Shown here: in pieces, positions 8,555 through 18,815 of the stretch
Layout: every line of letters starts with the position of its first letter
Position numbering within the stretch: the first letter of the stretch is position 1
Assembly: GCF_000379485.1 (NCBI RefSeq)
Contig: NZ_KB902280.1
Span: forward strand, 61,183 to 125,182
DNA: 64,000 nt
DNA from: Wenxinia marina DSM 24838
GTDB taxonomy: Bacteria; Pseudomonadota; Alphaproteobacteria; Rhodobacterales; Rhodobacteraceae
Direction of reading: 5' to 3'
Position numbers and translations under genes: made by a program
The notes under the pieces: model-generated
Told to the model about the DNA's origin: nothing
The model's input: the letters and a program-made list of their open reading frames with translations, nothing else
Database searches by the model: none

Positions 8555-10159
8555 TCAGGGCCCGGCGAACGCTGCGGGCTGGGCCCCGCCGAGTGAAGCG
8601 GCAGGCGCGCCGGCCGGGTCCTCGTCGGCGGTCGACGGCTCGATCGTCGAGACCAGGCCCCAGCGCTGCAGCATACGCTGCTGCAGCCGCTTGGCCCGGC
8701 CGTTCCAGTAGCGCGCACCCTCGGGCATCTCGTCGTCGCTGTCCTTCGACTCGGCCCGCAGGTCGGGATTGGCGCAGAAGATCGCGAAGGCCATGTCGCG
8801 CCCCTCGAGGGTGGTGATGTAGCCCGCGAGCGACGAGACGAAGTTCAGCGTTCCGGTCTTGGCCGCGACGTCCCCGCGCGAGAACCGCAACCGCTCGCCC
8901 TTCTCGTCGGTGAGGGGAATGTCCTTCAGCAGCGGCTTCAATGCGCCGTCCCTCGAGGCGTGGACGAGCGTCCGGACCATCTGGCCCGCGCTGATGCCGG
9001 AGGCGTCGCTGAGGCCGGAATGGTCGGCGAAGCGGGCCTCGACCCCCGCCGCCTCGCCCAGCCACGTGGTCATGGCGGAGGCGGAGTGGACGAGCGACTC
9101 CGCGTCCCCCTCTCCCGCGGCGGTCGCCGACAGGCCGAGGCATTCTGCCGTCAGGTTCGTCGACCATTTCAGCATGTCCTGCGCCACCTCGTGGAGCGGT
9201 GCGCTCTCGAAGCGGGCGACTTCGATCAGGCCGAGGGGCAGTGCGCCCTCGCGCTCTCGCGGGTAGGGCAGCGTCAGGCCCTGCGCGGCGGCGAGGGTGC
9301 GGAAGACGTCGCCGGCATAGCCAGCCGGGCGCCGCACCGGCAGCCAGCGCGACCCGGCGTCGCCCAGAGCGCCGCGCGCAACGGTCCAGAGGTCGGCGTC
9401 GGGGCCGTTCTCGTAGGTGTAGACGGGCACCGATCGGTCGGCGACGGTCATCCGCGCCATCCTGACCTCCGGCCGGACGGTGTCCGAGCGGCCGTCCAGC
9501 GTGATCCGGTAATCGCCTCCCTGCCGCTCCCACGCGAAATGGACGCGGTTGTAGTTGAGGTTCAACCCCGAGACGGCGGGGTTGTAGCCGAGGTGGTCGA
9601 GCTGGCCCGGCTCGATCTCCTCCTCATAGGGCAGCGCGCCGCCCCACACCTCGAACGCGCCCGTCACGCGGCGGACGCCAGCGGCGTGCAGTCGCTGCGC
9701 GAGGGTCGACAGCTGATCGGTGTCGAGGCCGGGATCGCCGCCCCCGGCGAGGATCAGGTCGCCGTCGATCGTGCCGTCCTCGGACAGCCCGGCGGTCGCC
9801 AGCACGCGGGTCGTGAAGCGGTGGTCGGGGCCGAGCCGGTCGAGGGCGTAGAGCGTGGTGATCGCCTTCATCACGCTGGCGGGCGGCTGCGGCACGTCGG
9901 CGTCGCCGGAGGAATGGACCTCGCCCGTCTCGACATCCGCCAGCGCCCAGCCGACGACGCCGCCGAGGCCGGCCTCGGCGATGAGGTCGTCCATCTCGGG
10001 CCGCGCTTCGGGGGCGAGGCCGGGGACGAGGGGCGGCGCCTCGTGGTCGGGGCGCGGGCGGGGCCGGATCGCGGACAGCGGCGCCTCGGACAGGGCGGCG
10101 CTGCCGAGAGTGGCGAGGCCGGTGCCGAGGAAGGCGCGACGGGAGAACGGGCGAGTCAT
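8555..10159 (-). CDS. dacB: D-alanyl-D-alanine carboxypeptidase/endopeptidase (PBP4 family, S13)
   Basis: The 534-residue enzyme trims or cleaves peptidoglycan stem peptides in the periplasm. The active-site motif SVMK is at residues 95-98 and KTGT begins at residue 434. The region SGLSDASG occupies the place of the SxN motif but without the usual asparagine. The N-terminus is a twin-arginine-like signal (SRRAFLGTGLATLGSAAL). The gene lies 33 nt downstream of nadD on the same strand, at the end of a five-gene run. S13 membership is firm; the relative carboxypeptidase and endopeptidase activities are not deducible. Confidence 0.88.
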   Translation of the reverse strand: MTRPFSRRAFLGTGLATLGSAALSEAPLSAIRPRPRPDHEAPPLVPGLAPEARPEMDDLIAEAGLGGVVGWALADVETGEVHSSGDADVPQPPASVMKAITTLYALDRLGPDHRFTTRVLATAGLSEDGTIDGDLILAGGGDPGLDTDQLSTLAQRLHAAGVRRVTGAFEVWGGALPYEEEIEPGQLDHLGYNPAVSGLNLNYNRVHFAWERQGGDYRITLDGRSDTVRPEVRMARMTVADRSVPVYTYENGPDADLWTVARGALGDAGSRWLPVRRPAGYAGDVFRTLAAAQGLTLPYPREREGALPLGLIEVARFESAPLHEVAQDMLKWSTNLTAECLGLSATAAGEGDAESLVHSASAMTTWLGEAAGVEARFADHSGLSDASGISAGQMVRTLVHASRDGALKPLLKDIPLTDEKGERLRFSRGDVAAKTGTLNFVSSLAGYITTLEGRDMAFAIFCANPDLRAESKDSDDEMPEGARYWNGRAKRLQQRMLQRWGLVSTIEPSTADEDPAGAPAASLGGAQPAAFAGP

Positions 10160-10192
10160 GCGGGCGACCCTACCCGCGCCGGTACGCGGGGT

Positions 10193-10816
10193 TCAATCGC
10201 CCGACCCTGTCACATCCGCGGCATGCCGCCACCCGCCGCCCGCGCGGATCGCCGTGGAGGAGGCCTCCGACATCGGCAGGTTGACGAAGCACCAGGCCGG
10301 CGGATCGGCGAACGGCAGGGCGCGAGAGGCGGAGGCGGGGAGGCGGGCGCGGGCGTAGACCCGGGCGGCCAGCGACAGGCGGGCGGAGATGCGCTCGCCC
10401 GGGCGGGCGAGGACGCCGACGGGCGTGTGGTCCATGATACGCCGCCAGCCGTCCCATTGCGGCAGCTGTTTCAGGTTGTCCGCCCCCATCAGCCAGACCC
10501 ACCGCACGTCCGGCCGCCGCGCCCGCAGCGCCGCCAGCGTGTCGGCGGTGTAGCGGGTGCCGAGCCGCGCCTCGATGTCGCTGATGCGCACGCGCGGGTG
10601 GTCGATCAGCGCCTCGGCCGCCGCCAGCCGCCGGGCCAGCGGCGCCGGTCCCCGCGCCTTCAGCGGGTTGCCGGGCGAGACGACCCACCACACCTCGTCC
10701 AGCGCGAACCGGCGCAGCGCCGCCAGCGTGATCGCGACGTGCCCGGCATGGGGCGGGTCGAACGAGCCGCCGAGCAGGCCGACGGCGCGGCCGCGGCCGA
10801 CCGGCAGCGGTGTCAC
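10193..10816 (-). CDS. nadD: Nicotinate-nucleotide adenylyltransferase
   Basis: NadD converts nicotinate mononucleotide and ATP to deamido-NAD in NAD synthesis. The 207-residue product begins with the nucleotidyltransferase motif [15 protein letters not shown], has the region [14 protein letters not shown] typical of NadD, and ends with the ISTATIR-like block [12 protein letters not shown]. The start is a GTG at 10816 that overlaps the xylosidase stop (GTGA). An in-frame stop-free extension upstream runs into the xylosidase and is not coding. Coupling of this essential gene to a carbohydrate gene is unusual. Confidence 0.93.
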   Translation of the reverse strand: MTPLPVGRGRAVGLLGGSFDPPHAGHVAITLAALRRFALDEVWWVVSPGNPLKARGPAPLARRLAAAEALIDHPRVRISDIEARLGTRYTADTLAALRARRPDVRWVWLMGADNLKQLPQWDGWRRIMDHTPVGVLARPGERISARLSLAARVYARARLPASASRALPFADPPAWCFVNLPMSEASSTAIRAGGGWRHAADVTGSGD

Positions 10817-12411
10817 GCCGCGCCGGGCGTGTAGTCGAAGCGGGTGAACCGCGCCTCGGCCGCCCGGCCCGAGACGTCGAAGCAGACCATGCCGACGAAG
10901 GCGCCGGTGAAGGAGGCATGCTCCCCCTGCCCGCCCTCGTCGGAGATGACCGCCGCGTTCAGCTCCCCGCCCAGCGCCTGCCATTCGCCCTGCTGCTTCC
11001 ACCGGAACCGCTGGGTGCCCTTGTCCACCTCGACCCGCAGCGACACCGGGCCGGGACCGACAGGCACCGAATGGACGGGCCAGTCCAGGTCTCCCGCCGG
11101 CCAGTCGCCGGCGCAGGACATCACCGACAGGGTCCGCCCCGCGCCCTCGTCGTGGGACAGGATCGCGGCGTGGAACTTGTGGCGGTTGTAGTAGGTGATC
11201 AGGCCCGCCCCCTGCTGGTAGGTGTCGGGCGCGAAGTCGAGATCCGTCTCGGCGACGTAGGCGTGATCCTCCTGCCGGCGGGCGACGAGGGACTGCTCGA
11301 ACCAGGACCCCACGCTCTCGCGGCCGATCAGGACGAGGGCGTCGTCCTCGCAGCGGAAGATCCGCTCCCATTCCGGCGTGCGCAGCCACTGGAACTCCGG
11401 CGGGAGCGGCCCGCCGAGCCGGCGGTGCACCGGCGCGCGCGGGGCCGAGACGGCGCCGCCCGGCGCGTCCACCTCGGCGGACGCGATCATGCCGCCCCGC
11501 TCCAGCCACAGCCAGCCATCGCGCCAGACGACCTTCTCCAGCCCGGTCTCGCGCCCCAGCGGGCAGAACCGCCCCTGCCCGTCCGGCCCCTCGATCGGAC
11601 GGCCCATCAGGAAGGAGTGGTAGTGATCGCCCCAGTGCGTCTCGACGTACTGGCCGTGGCCGGTGCGCTGGACCGCGCCGTTGGAGCCTTCGGCGCACAG
11701 CACGTGCTTCTGCGGGTGCGTCTCGTACTGGCCGTCGATGGTCCGCGAGCGGGCCATGGTCACCGCGTGCTCGTAGCCGGTGCCGCCCTCGGCCGTCGTC
11801 AGGTAATACCAGCCGTCCCGCTTGAAGAGGTGCGGTGCCTCCGTCAGGCCCTTGTCGGAGCCCGGATAGATCATCGTCACCGGCCCCGTCAGTCCGCCTT
11901 CGGGCGACCATTCCTGCAGCACGATCCCGTCGAACCGGTCGTTCGCGCCGTTCACGCCGGACCCTGCCCAGCGGTGGTTCCAGCGCATGTTGACGAACCA
12001 TTTCCGGCCGTCGTCGTCGTGGAACAGCGAGGGGTCGAAGCCGGAGGAGTTCACGTACCACGGATCGGACCAGACGCCGTCGATGGTCTCGCAGGCGGTG
12101 ATGTAGTTGTGGGCGTCCTTGAACGCCCCGTCGAGGCGCTTGACGTCGGTATAGACCAGCCAGAACCTCTCGCCGTCGTGGGACAGGCACGGCGCCCAGA
12201 TGCCGCAGCTGTCGGGGTTGCCGCGCATGTCGAGGAGGGCGGCGCGGTTCAGCGGGCGGGCGACCAGCTCCCAGTTGGCGAGGTCGCGGGAGTGGAAGAT
12301 CTGCACGCCCGGGTACCATTCGAAGGTGGACGTGGCGAGGTAGTAGTCCTCGCCCACGCGCAGGAACGACGGGTCGGGGTTGAAGCCCGGCAGGACGGGA
12401 TTGCGGATCAT
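10813..12411 (-). CDS. Glycoside hydrolase family 43 beta-xylosidase-like protein
   Basis: The 532-residue protein resembles XynB-type xylan 1,4-beta-xylosidases of GH43 (length about 530-550). The catalytic pattern is visible: the base Asp in [13 protein letters not shown], the pKa-modulating Asp in [14 protein letters not shown], and the acid Glu in [17 protein letters not shown]. The C-terminal half is the usual beta-sandwich that closes the active site. No signal peptide is seen, so it probably acts on imported oligosaccharides. ATGA overlaps join it to the GNAT gene upstream and GTGA to nadD downstream. Confidence 0.88.
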   Translation of the reverse strand: MIRNPVLPGFNPDPSFLRVGEDYYLATSTFEWYPGVQIFHSRDLANWELVARPLNRAALLDMRGNPDSCGIWAPCLSHDGERFWLVYTDVKRLDGAFKDAHNYITACETIDGVWSDPWYVNSSGFDPSLFHDDDGRKWFVNMRWNHRWAGSGVNGANDRFDGIVLQEWSPEGGLTGPVTMIYPGSDKGLTEAPHLFKRDGWYYLTTAEGGTGYEHAVTMARSRTIDGQYETHPQKHVLCAEGSNGAVQRTGHGQYVETHWGDHYHSFLMGRPIEGPDGQGRFCPLGRETGLEKVVWRDGWLWLERGGMIASAEVDAPGGAVSAPRAPVHRRLGGPLPPEFQWLRTPEWERIFRCEDDALVLIGRESVGSWFEQSLVARRQEDHAYVAETDLDFAPDTYQQGAGLITYYNRHKFHAAILSHDEGAGRTLSVMSCAGDWPAGDLDWPVHSVPVGPGPVSLRVEVDKGTQRFRWKQQGEWQALGGELNAAVISDEGGQGEHASFTGAFVGMVCFDVSGRAAEARFTRFDYTPGAA

Positions 12412-12971
12412 GCTGCCTCCACTGTGCGCCGGGCGACCCAGCGATGCTTGCCGATGCGGCGATTGGCGGTGAACCCGGCGCGCTCGAAGACGCCGAGCGT
12501 GCCGCAATAGAGGAACCCGGCCGAGGTCTTCTGCCCTTCGACCGCCTCGGGATAGCCCTCGACCGTGCCGCCGCCGGAGCGGGCGATCAGGTCCACGGCG
12601 CCGGCCAGCGCGTCGGCCGAGACGCCGGCCTTGCGGTGGCGGGCGTCGGTAAAGAAGCAGGTGACCCGCCAGTCCGGCAGGTCGCCCTCGCACGAGGACT
12701 CGTAGGCCTTGCGGTTCTTGATCTCCGGCAGGCTCGCCGTGGGGCCGTACTGCGCCCAGCCGATGCACGCGCCGCCGTCGAAGACGAGGGCGGCATGGGT
12801 CGTGCCCGCCTCCACCATCTGCCGCTTGGTCTCGCGGTTGGCCTCCGCGCCGGCAAAGGCGCGGGTGTGGAAGCCGATGCACCAGCAGCCGCCCCAGACG
12901 CCCTTGTGCCGCTCGATCAGGGCGGCGTAGGCGTCCCACGTGTCCGGCGACAGCGGCCGGACGTCAGGCAT
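12408..12971 (-). CDS. GNAT-family acetyltransferase-like protein
   Basis: The 187-residue product has a GNAT-like fold, with [30 protein letters not shown] as the acetyl-CoA-binding region and [16 protein letters not shown] near the end. The N-terminal part is cysteine- and tryptophan-rich ([16 protein letters not shown]), a mark of a small bacterial subgroup with no known substrate. It overlaps the aldo/keto reductase by 8 nt and the GH43 gene by 4 nt, so the three are co-translated. Confidence 0.75.
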   Translation of the reverse strand: MPDVRPLSPDTWDAYAALIERHKGVWGGCWCIGFHTRAFAGAEANRETKRQMVEAGTTHAALVFDGGACIGWAQYGPTASLPEIKNRKAYESSCEGDLPDWRVTCFFTDARHRKAGVSADALAGAVDLIARSGGGTVEGYPEAVEGQKTSAGFLYCGTLGVFERAGFTANRRIGKHRWVARRTVEAA

Positions 12972-13992
12972 CCTCGCCCCGCGCCCAAGCGTCGAACTTC
13001 GCCTCGTCGGCGAACTCGTCGATCCGGGCCAGCTCGTCGCTCGAGAAGGTCAGGTTGCCCACCGCGCCGGCGCAGTCGATCACCTGCTCGGGCCGGCTCG
13101 CACCGATCAGCGCCGAGGTCACCGCCTGGTCCCGCAGCACCCAGGCGATGGCCATCTGCGCCAGCGTCTGGCCCCGCGCCCCGGCGATGGCGTTCAGCTC
13201 GTTCAGCGCGGCGATGGCCTTGTCGGACAGGCGGCCGGGGTCCAGCGACTTGCCCTGCACCGCACGGCTGCCCTCGGGAATGCCGCCCAGGTACTTCTTC
13301 GTCAGCATCCCCTGCGCGAGCGGCATGAAGGCGATGATGCCCATGCCGGCCTTCGTCGTCGCCTTCGCCAGCCGGTCCCGCTCGATCGTGCGGTTCAGCA
13401 TGTTGTAGGCGGGCTGGTGGATCAGGCAGGGCGTGCCGAGGTCCTTGAGGATCGCCGCAGCCCTGGCCGTCTGCTCGGCGTTGTAGCTGCTGATCCCGGC
13501 ATAGAGCGCGCGGCCCGAGCGGACGATGTGGTCGAGCGCGCCCATCGTCTCTTCCAGCGGGGTCTCGGGGTCGAAGCGGTGGGAGTAGAAGATGTCGACG
13601 TAGTCGAGGCCCATCCGCTTGAGCGACTGGTCGCAGGAGGCGATCAGGTACTTGCGGCTGCCCCACTCGCCGTAGGGGCCGTCCCACATCTCGTAGCCCG
13701 CCTTGGAGCTGATGATCAGCTCGTCCCGCAGGCCGGCGAAATCCTCGGCGAGGATCGAGCCGAAGGCATGCTCGGCGCTGCCGGGCGGAGGGCCGTAGTT
13801 GTTGGCGAGGTCGAAGTGCGTGATGCCTTGGTCGAAGGCGGTCCGGCAGATCGCCCGCTTGGTCTCGTGCGGGAAGTCGTCGCCGAAATTGTGCCACAGG
13901 CCAAGGCTGACGGCGGGCAGCTTCAGGCCGGACGCGCCGCAGCGGCGGTAGGTCATCCGCTCGTAGCGGGCGGGATCGGGGCGATAGGTCAT
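12964..13992 (-). CDS. Aldo/keto reductase (YghZ/Gpr-like, L-glyceraldehyde-3-phosphate reductase type)
   Basis: This 342-residue NADPH-dependent reductase has the AKR barrel. DLANNYGPPPGSAE carries the catalytic Asp and Tyr, SSKAGYEMWDGPYGEWGSRKYL the Lys, and FYSHRFDPETPLEETMGAL the His. The block NNYGPPPGSAE and the GYEMWDGPYG insertion are typical of the YghZ/Gpr branch, which reduces L-glyceraldehyde 3-phosphate and methylglyoxal-like aldehydes. The ATG at 13992 with GGAGGACCACCC upstream is preferred to an in-frame start 22 codons earlier. It is the first gene of the minus-strand run through dacB. Confidence 0.87.
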   Translation of the reverse strand: MTYRPDPARYERMTYRRCGASGLKLPAVSLGLWHNFGDDFPHETKRAICRTAFDQGITHFDLANNYGPPPGSAEHAFGSILAEDFAGLRDELIISSKAGYEMWDGPYGEWGSRKYLIASCDQSLKRMGLDYVDIFYSHRFDPETPLEETMGALDHIVRSGRALYAGISSYNAEQTARAAAILKDLGTPCLIHQPAYNMLNRTIERDRLAKATTKAGMGIIAFMPLAQGMLTKKYLGGIPEGSRAVQGKSLDPGRLSDKAIAALNELNAIAGARGQTLAQMAIAWVLRDQAVTSALIGASRPEQVIDCAGAVGNLTFSSDELARIDEFADEAKFDAWARGEDA

Positions 13993-14158
13993 GGGTGGTC
14001 CTCCGGGCGCCGCGGACCCCGCCGCATGGGGCCCCTGCGGCGGGCACATGACAGCCACGGGCGGGAGCCGTTGTCAACAAAGCGGCTAGAATTGCAGACT
14101 TAACCGTTTGGCATCCTCTCGCCGCCAATGTCCGCCGGCGACCTCGACAGGATGGACG

Positions 14159-16006
14159 ATGCCGGCGCTGACCGCTGACGCGACGATCTGGCTGGCGGCC
14201 GTGACGACGGCGTGCGCCATCGGGGCGCTCGTCCTCACCACGCTGCGCCTGCGCCGCGCCCGCCGCGCGGCGGAGTTCGGCGAGATGGTCGCCGACCACG
14301 CCAAGGACGGGCTGGTGGTCCAGTCGCTGGACGGCCGGATCCTGTGGATGAACCGCGCCTATTGCGAGCTGTTCGGCCGCGCCCCGGCCGAGATGCTGGG
14401 CCGCAACCCCCTGTCGTTCGCGGTCCCGCCCGACCTGCGCCCGACCGATGAGGAGATCGCCGCCTTCCGCTATTCGGACGGCGAATTCGACGGCAAGATC
14501 CTGCTCTTCCACAACGTCCGCAAATCGGGCGAGATGTTCTGGAACGAGATCCGCTTCGCCCTGCACCGCCTGCCGGACGGGCGCGAGCGGGCGGTTCTCG
14601 TCTGCCGCGACGCCACCGACCAGGTGGAGAAGGAACGCCAGCTGCGCGCCGCGCACGAGGAGGTGACCTACCTCGCCCGCCACGACGCGCTGACCGGCCT
14701 CGCAAACCGGACCGAGTTCCTGCGCGTGGCGAGTGCGGCGCTGGCCGCGGGCGGACCGGCGACGGGTATGATCCATATCGACCTCGACCGCTTCAAGGAG
14801 GTCAACGACACGTTCGGGCATGTCGCGGGGGATGCCGTGGTCTGCCATGTCGCCGACGCCATCGCCGCCACCGCGCGGGCCGGCGACCTCGCCGCGCGGA
14901 TGGGCGGGGACGAGTTCCTGCTGGTCTGCCCCGGCATCGGCTCGCTCGAGGCGCTGCGCGCCCGCGGCCAGGAGATCGCGGACCGGCTCGACCGGCCGCT
15001 GCGCTGGCGGGATCGGCGCATCCCCTGCTCGGTCTCGATGGGCGCCGCCCTGTCCGAACCGGGCGACACCTCGCCGCAGGACGCGCTCGGCCGGTCCGAC
15101 CTCGCCCTGTACGAAGCCAAGCGGCGGGGCCGCGGCCGGCTGTGCCTGTTCGACGGCGATCTCAGGGCCCGCCACGCCGTCGCCGCCCACCGGGTGGAGC
15201 GGATCCGCCGCTCGGTCGCCGAGGGGCGGCTGGAGTTCGAGTTCGCGCCGGTGATCGACATCGCCACCGGCGCGGTCGAGGGGTTCGAGGCGGTCGTCCG
15301 CCACGACGGTGCCGCCGGGCCCGCCTTCGACCACCGTGATTTCCTCGCCGAGGCGCGCGGCCTCGGCCTTCTGGCCGAGGTCGGCTACGGCGCGATCGAG
15401 GCCGCGCTCCGCCTGCAGCGGACCCTGCGCGACGCGACCGGCCGATCCGTCCCGGTCGGCATCGCGGCCTCGCGCGAGCTGTTCCTGCATCCGCAGATCT
15501 TCTCGCGCCTGACCCGCGCCGCGGCGCGCCACGGCGTCACGCCCCACCTGTTGCCGATGGCGATCGGCGACACCGGGGTACGCGCCGTCGACGGTCCGGA
15601 CGATCCGCTGCCCGGCACCATCCTCGATCTCGCGCAGATGGGCTTTCCGATCCTCCTAGACGAGTTCGGCACCCGGCCGGCGGCCATCGTTCGGCTGGCG
15701 CGGCTGCCGGTCGCGGGAATCAAGCTGGGCGCCGACCTCGTCGCGGGGCTGGAGGGCGATGCTGCGAGGTTCCAGATCGTGCGCGGCCTCGGCGGGATCG
15801 CCGGGGCGCTGGGCCTTCGGCTCATCGCCGAAGGCGTGGACACGGCCGAGACGGCGGCCTGCCTCGGTGCGATCGGTCGCTTCTCGGGCCAGGGGGCCTG
15901 GGCGGGCGCCCCGCTGCCCGCGGATGCGGTGGCGGACTGGCTGGCCGGGCGCCCCGTGGCGGAGCCGGGCCCCGTACCCGCCGGATCTCGCCGCGCGTCC
16001 GCCTGA
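14159..16006 (+). CDS. PAS-GGDEF protein with degenerate EAL domain
   Basis: The ATG at 14159 (AGGA site upstream) gives 615 residues. There is one N-terminal membrane helix (IWLAAVTTACAIGALVLTTL), a PAS domain at about residues 45-150, a GGDEF domain with intact MGGDEF and an RxxD inhibitory site (RAGD) five residues before it, and an EAL-like domain. The last keeps the first Glu (GFEAVVRH) but has lost the metal-binding Asn (IAAS), the ligand Glu (PMAIGD), the second Asp of DDFGTG (DEFGTR) and the Asp after Lys (IKLG). It is therefore predicted to make, not degrade, cyclic di-GMP. Confidence 0.88.
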   Translation: MPALTADATIWLAAVTTACAIGALVLTTLRLRRARRAAEFGEMVADHAKDGLVVQSLDGRILWMNRAYCELFGRAPAEMLGRNPLSFAVPPDLRPTDEEIAAFRYSDGEFDGKILLFHNVRKSGEMFWNEIRFALHRLPDGRERAVLVCRDATDQVEKERQLRAAHEEVTYLARHDALTGLANRTEFLRVASAALAAGGPATGMIHIDLDRFKEVNDTFGHVAGDAVVCHVADAIAATARAGDLAARMGGDEFLLVCPGIGSLEALRARGQEIADRLDRPLRWRDRRIPCSVSMGAALSEPGDTSPQDALGRSDLALYEAKRRGRGRLCLFDGDLRARHAVAAHRVERIRRSVAEGRLEFEFAPVIDIATGAVEGFEAVVRHDGAAGPAFDHRDFLAEARGLGLLAEVGYGAIEAALRLQRTLRDATGRSVPVGIAASRELFLHPQIFSRLTRAAARHGVTPHLLPMAIGDTGVRAVDGPDDPLPGTILDLAQMGFPILLDEFGTRPAAIVRLARLPVAGIKLGADLVAGLEGDAARFQIVRGLGGIAGALGLRLIAEGVDTAETAACLGAIGRFSGQGAWAGAPLPADAVADWLAGRPVAEPGPVPAGSRRASA

Positions 16007-16079
16007 CCCGCGGCCGCGCGTTGTCCTCGCCCCGCCCCTTCGATAAAGCGGGGGCCGAACCTGGCGGGAGAAGTTTGCG

Positions 16080-17735
16080 ATGGCTGCGTATCAGTTCGTC
16101 TACCACATGGACGGCGTGTCCAAGGCCTATGCCGGCGGCAAGAAGGTGTTCGAGAACATCCGCCTGAACTTCCTGCCCGGCGTGAAGATCGGCGTCGTCG
16201 GGGTCAACGGCGCCGGCAAGTCGTCCCTGCTGCGGATCATGGCCGGCCTTGACAAGGACTTCTCGGGCGAGGCGTGGGCCGCCGAGGGCGCCCGCGTCGG
16301 GTACCTGCCGCAGGAGCCCGAGCTCGACCCCGCGCTCGACGTGCGGGGCAACGTGATGGAGGGCGTGAAGGGCAAGCAGGCGATCCTCGACCGCTACAAC
16401 GAGCTTGCCATGAACTACTCCGACGAGACCGCGGACGAGATGGCCCAGCTGCAGGACCAGATCGATGCGCAGAACCTGTGGGACCTCGACGCCCAGGTCG
16501 ACGTCGCGATGGAGGCGCTGCGCTGCCCGCCGGACGACGCGAACGTCGACACGCTCTCGGGCGGCGAGAAGCGGCGCGTGGCTTTGTGCAAGCTGCTGCT
16601 CGAGGCGCCCGAGATGCTGCTGCTGGACGAGCCGACCAACCACCTCGACGCCGAGACGATCGCCTGGCTGCAGAACCACCTGATCGAGTACAAGGGCACG
16701 ATCCTCGTCGTCACCCACGACCGCTACTTCCTCGACGACATCACCTCCTGGATCCTCGAGCTGGACCGTGGCCGGGGCGTGCCGTGGGAGGGCAACTATT
16801 CCAGCTGGCTGGAGCAGAAGGCCAAGCGGCTGGAGCAGGAGGCCCGCGAGGACAAGGCCAAGCAGAAGACCCTCGAACGTGAACTCGAGTGGATGCGCCA
16901 GGGCGCCAAGGCCCGTCAGGCCAAGTCCAAGGCCCGCATCCAGGCCTACAACGAGCTCGCCAACCAGTCCGAGCGCGAGCGGATCGGCAAGGCGCAGATC
17001 ATCATCCCGTCGGGCCCCCGCCTCGGCAACCGGGTGATCGAGGTCGAGAACCTCAAGAAGGCGATGGGCGACAAGCTCCTCATCGAGGATCTGTCCTTCA
17101 GCCTGCCGCCCGGCGGCATCGTCGGTGTGATCGGCCCCAACGGCGCCGGCAAGACGACGCTCTTCCGCATGCTGACCGGGCAGGAGCAGCCGGACGAGGG
17201 CACGGTCGAGTACGGCGACACGGTGAAGCTGGCCTACGTCGACCAGTCACGCGACGCGCTCGACCCGGGAAAGACCGTCTGGGAGGAGATTTCTGGCGGG
17301 GCCGAGGTGATCGAACTCGGCGACGCCTCGATGAACTCCCGCGCCTATTGCGGCGCCTTCAACTTCAAGGGCGGCGACCAGCAGAAGAAGGTGGGCCTGC
17401 TGTCGGGTGGTGAGCGCAACCGCGTCCACATGGCCAAGCTGCTGAAGTCCGGCGGCAACGTCCTGCTGCTCGACGAGCCGACCAACGACCTCGACGTCGA
17501 GACGCTGCGGGCGCTGGAGGACGCGCTGGTGGACTTCGCCGGCTGCGCCGTCGTGATCTCGCACGACCGCTTCTTCCTCGACCGCATCTGCACCCACATC
17601 CTCGCCTTCGAGGGCGAGGCGCATGTCGAGTGGTTCCAGGGCAACTTCGAGGATTACGAGGAGGACAAGAAGCGCCGCCTCGGCGAGGACGCGCTGGAGC
17701 CGAAGCGTGTGAAGTTCAAGAAGTTCACGCGCTGA
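16080..17735 (+). CDS. ettA: Energy-dependent translational throttle protein EttA (ABC-F)
   Basis: The 551-residue soluble ATPase has two ABC domains and no membrane part. It has Walker A motifs GVNGAGKSS and GPNGAGKTT, signatures [11 protein letters not shown] and [11 protein letters not shown], and Walker B motifs [11 protein letters not shown] and [11 protein letters not shown]. The linker between the domains is rich in Lys and Gln ([19 protein letters not shown]) as in the P-site tRNA interaction motif. In E. coli EttA binds the ribosomal E site and gates the first peptide bond according to energy charge. GGGAGAAG precedes the ATG. Confidence 0.95.
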   Translation: MAAYQFVYHMDGVSKAYAGGKKVFENIRLNFLPGVKIGVVGVNGAGKSSLLRIMAGLDKDFSGEAWAAEGARVGYLPQEPELDPALDVRGNVMEGVKGKQAILDRYNELAMNYSDETADEMAQLQDQIDAQNLWDLDAQVDVAMEALRCPPDDANVDTLSGGEKRRVALCKLLLEAPEMLLLDEPTNHLDAETIAWLQNHLIEYKGTILVVTHDRYFLDDITSWILELDRGRGVPWEGNYSSWLEQKAKRLEQEAREDKAKQKTLERELEWMRQGAKARQAKSKARIQAYNELANQSERERIGKAQIIIPSGPRLGNRVIEVENLKKAMGDKLLIEDLSFSLPPGGIVGVIGPNGAGKTTLFRMLTGQEQPDEGTVEYGDTVKLAYVDQSRDALDPGKTVWEEISGGAEVIELGDASMNSRAYCGAFNFKGGDQQKKVGLLSGGERNRVHMAKLLKSGGNVLLLDEPTNDLDVETLRALEDALVDFAGCAVVISHDRFFLDRICTHILAFEGEAHVEWFQGNFEDYEEDKKRRLGEDALEPKRVKFKKFTR

Positions 17736-17803
17736 CGCATGTGGGGAAAGAATGTTTCGCCGGCGGCCCTTGCGCTGGCGGCGGAACGCTCCACTTCCAT
17801 AGG

Positions 17804-18091
17804 ATGAAAACAAAAACCCGCCAGCCGCTGCACCCGCTCGACGCCTTCCTGTCCGTCCCGGGTCCGCAAGGTGCCGCCCAACGGAACGCGGACCGCGCGT
17901 TCGCGCCCCAGACTGCCCCCGAATCGCTCGGCGACAAGATCACCCGGGCAGCCCGCCTGATCACCGAGAGCGAGGCCGCGAGCCGCGAGGCGTCGACCGT
18001 GCGCCTGCGCAAACTGCGCCTGGCGAACGAGGCCGGGGCCATGCCCAAGGCCGGCCCGGGGCGAGTGCGAAAGCTGGCCGACCGCGCCTGA
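17804..18091 (+). CDS. Small hypothetical protein
   Basis: A 95-residue frame starts at the ATG at 17804 with only AGG before it. The product is charged, has no signal or membrane segment, and carries the helical stretch SLGDKITRAARLITESEAASREASTVRLRKLRLANEAG. I do not recognise a family. It is probably genuine because it is on the strand of ettA, 68 nt downstream, and uses codons like its neighbours. The frames on the opposite strand here look like shadows. Confidence 0.5.
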   Translation: MKTKTRQPLHPLDAFLSVPGPQGAAQRNADRAFAPQTAPESLGDKITRAARLITESEAASREASTVRLRKLRLANEAGAMPKAGPGRVRKLADRA

Positions 18092-18140
18092 GCCGGTCGG
18101 GGCGCCCACGACCGCCCGGCGCCCGCAGATAGGGACCGAA

Positions 18141-18217
18141 GACGGGTAGAAAGCCCGTCCCACGCGAACGCTGGAAGAGGGTGTGCCGGGTCCGCACCGG
18201 TGGGTTCTCGATCCATC
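18141..18217. repeat. Two REP-like hairpins downstream of the RAYT gene
   Basis: GACGGG at 18141-18146 pairs with CCCGTC at 18154-18159. A second hairpin GGTGGGT-TCTCG-ATCCATC at 18199-18217 has the same loop as the perfect REP at 20438-20456. They lie just after the stop of the REP-associated transposase gene, where cognate REPs are commonly found. Confidence 0.55.
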
Positions 18218-18250
18218 GTCCCTCCCGCGCCCGCCGCACGACCGCATCTT

Positions 18251-18796
18251 TCAGGCCGCCTCGCCGACCTCCCCCTTTTCCGGCGACCTGACGAAATCCG
18301 CCGGGAGCGTCCCCGCGCGGATCTCCCGGTGGATCGACGAGAAGGCCCAGTCCGCCGGGTCCGCCACTAACCCGTGCTTCACCGGATTCATCCAGCAATA
18401 CCGTCGGTGCGCCTCGAACTCCGCGTCGTCGCGGATCGCGTGCTCCCAGAACCGGCGCTGCCAGATGCCGGCATCCTTCTTCCGCCGCCGCGAAGGCGAC
18501 CGAGGCAGCGGCGGCAGGCCGAGCCTCACCCGGAAGTCGCGGGAGAACCGCGCTTTCAGAGCGCCCCACCGATTGGAGTAGTCGGCGTCTTCTTCGGGCA
18601 AGGTCCAGAGCGCATACAGGTGGTCGGGCAGAACGACCATCGCGTGGCAGGTCAGCGGCTTGAGCGCTGCCATGTGAGCGTAGGCCCGGCGGAGGAGGTC
18701 GACGTGGTCGATCAGCACGCCGCTCCCCGCCTCGGCGAGCTTGACCGTGAAGAAGTAGGTGCCGCCCGGCCCGCGGCGTCGCAGGTAAGCTGTCAT
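18251..18796 (-). CDS. REP-associated tyrosine transposase (RAYT, Y1/TnpA_REP family)
   Basis: The 181-residue protein has the RAYT pattern: [22 protein letters not shown] at the start, [24 protein letters not shown] in the middle, and [11 protein letters not shown] holding the putative nucleophile Tyr133. The HUH motif, normally HxH, reads His59-Leu-Tyr61 (codon TAT for an expected CAT), so one metal-binding His is missing. Such proteins are domesticated single-strand nucleases that recognise REP hairpins. Hairpins at 18141-18217 and 18816-18830 flank the gene. Confidence 0.85.
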   Translation of the reverse strand: MTAYLRRRGPGGTYFFTVKLAEAGSGVLIDHVDLLRRAYAHMAALKPLTCHAMVVLPDHLYALWTLPEEDADYSNRWGALKARFSRDFRVRLGLPPLPRSPSRRRKKDAGIWQRRFWEHAIRDDAEFEAHRRYCWMNPVKHGLVADPADWAFSSIHREIRAGTLPADFVRSPEKGEVGEAA

Positions 18797-18815
18797 TCCG
18801 GCAGTCTGGTCGATG

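Noticed and set aside
10817..12319. Large fused protein reading from within the GH43 gene into nadD
   Set aside because: The first two thirds are an out-of-frame translation of GH43; nadD begins at GTG 10816.
18183..18581. Plus-strand open frame of 132 codons opposite the RAYT gene
   Set aside because: No domain, no good ribosome site, and the minus-strand RAYT has clear family motifs.
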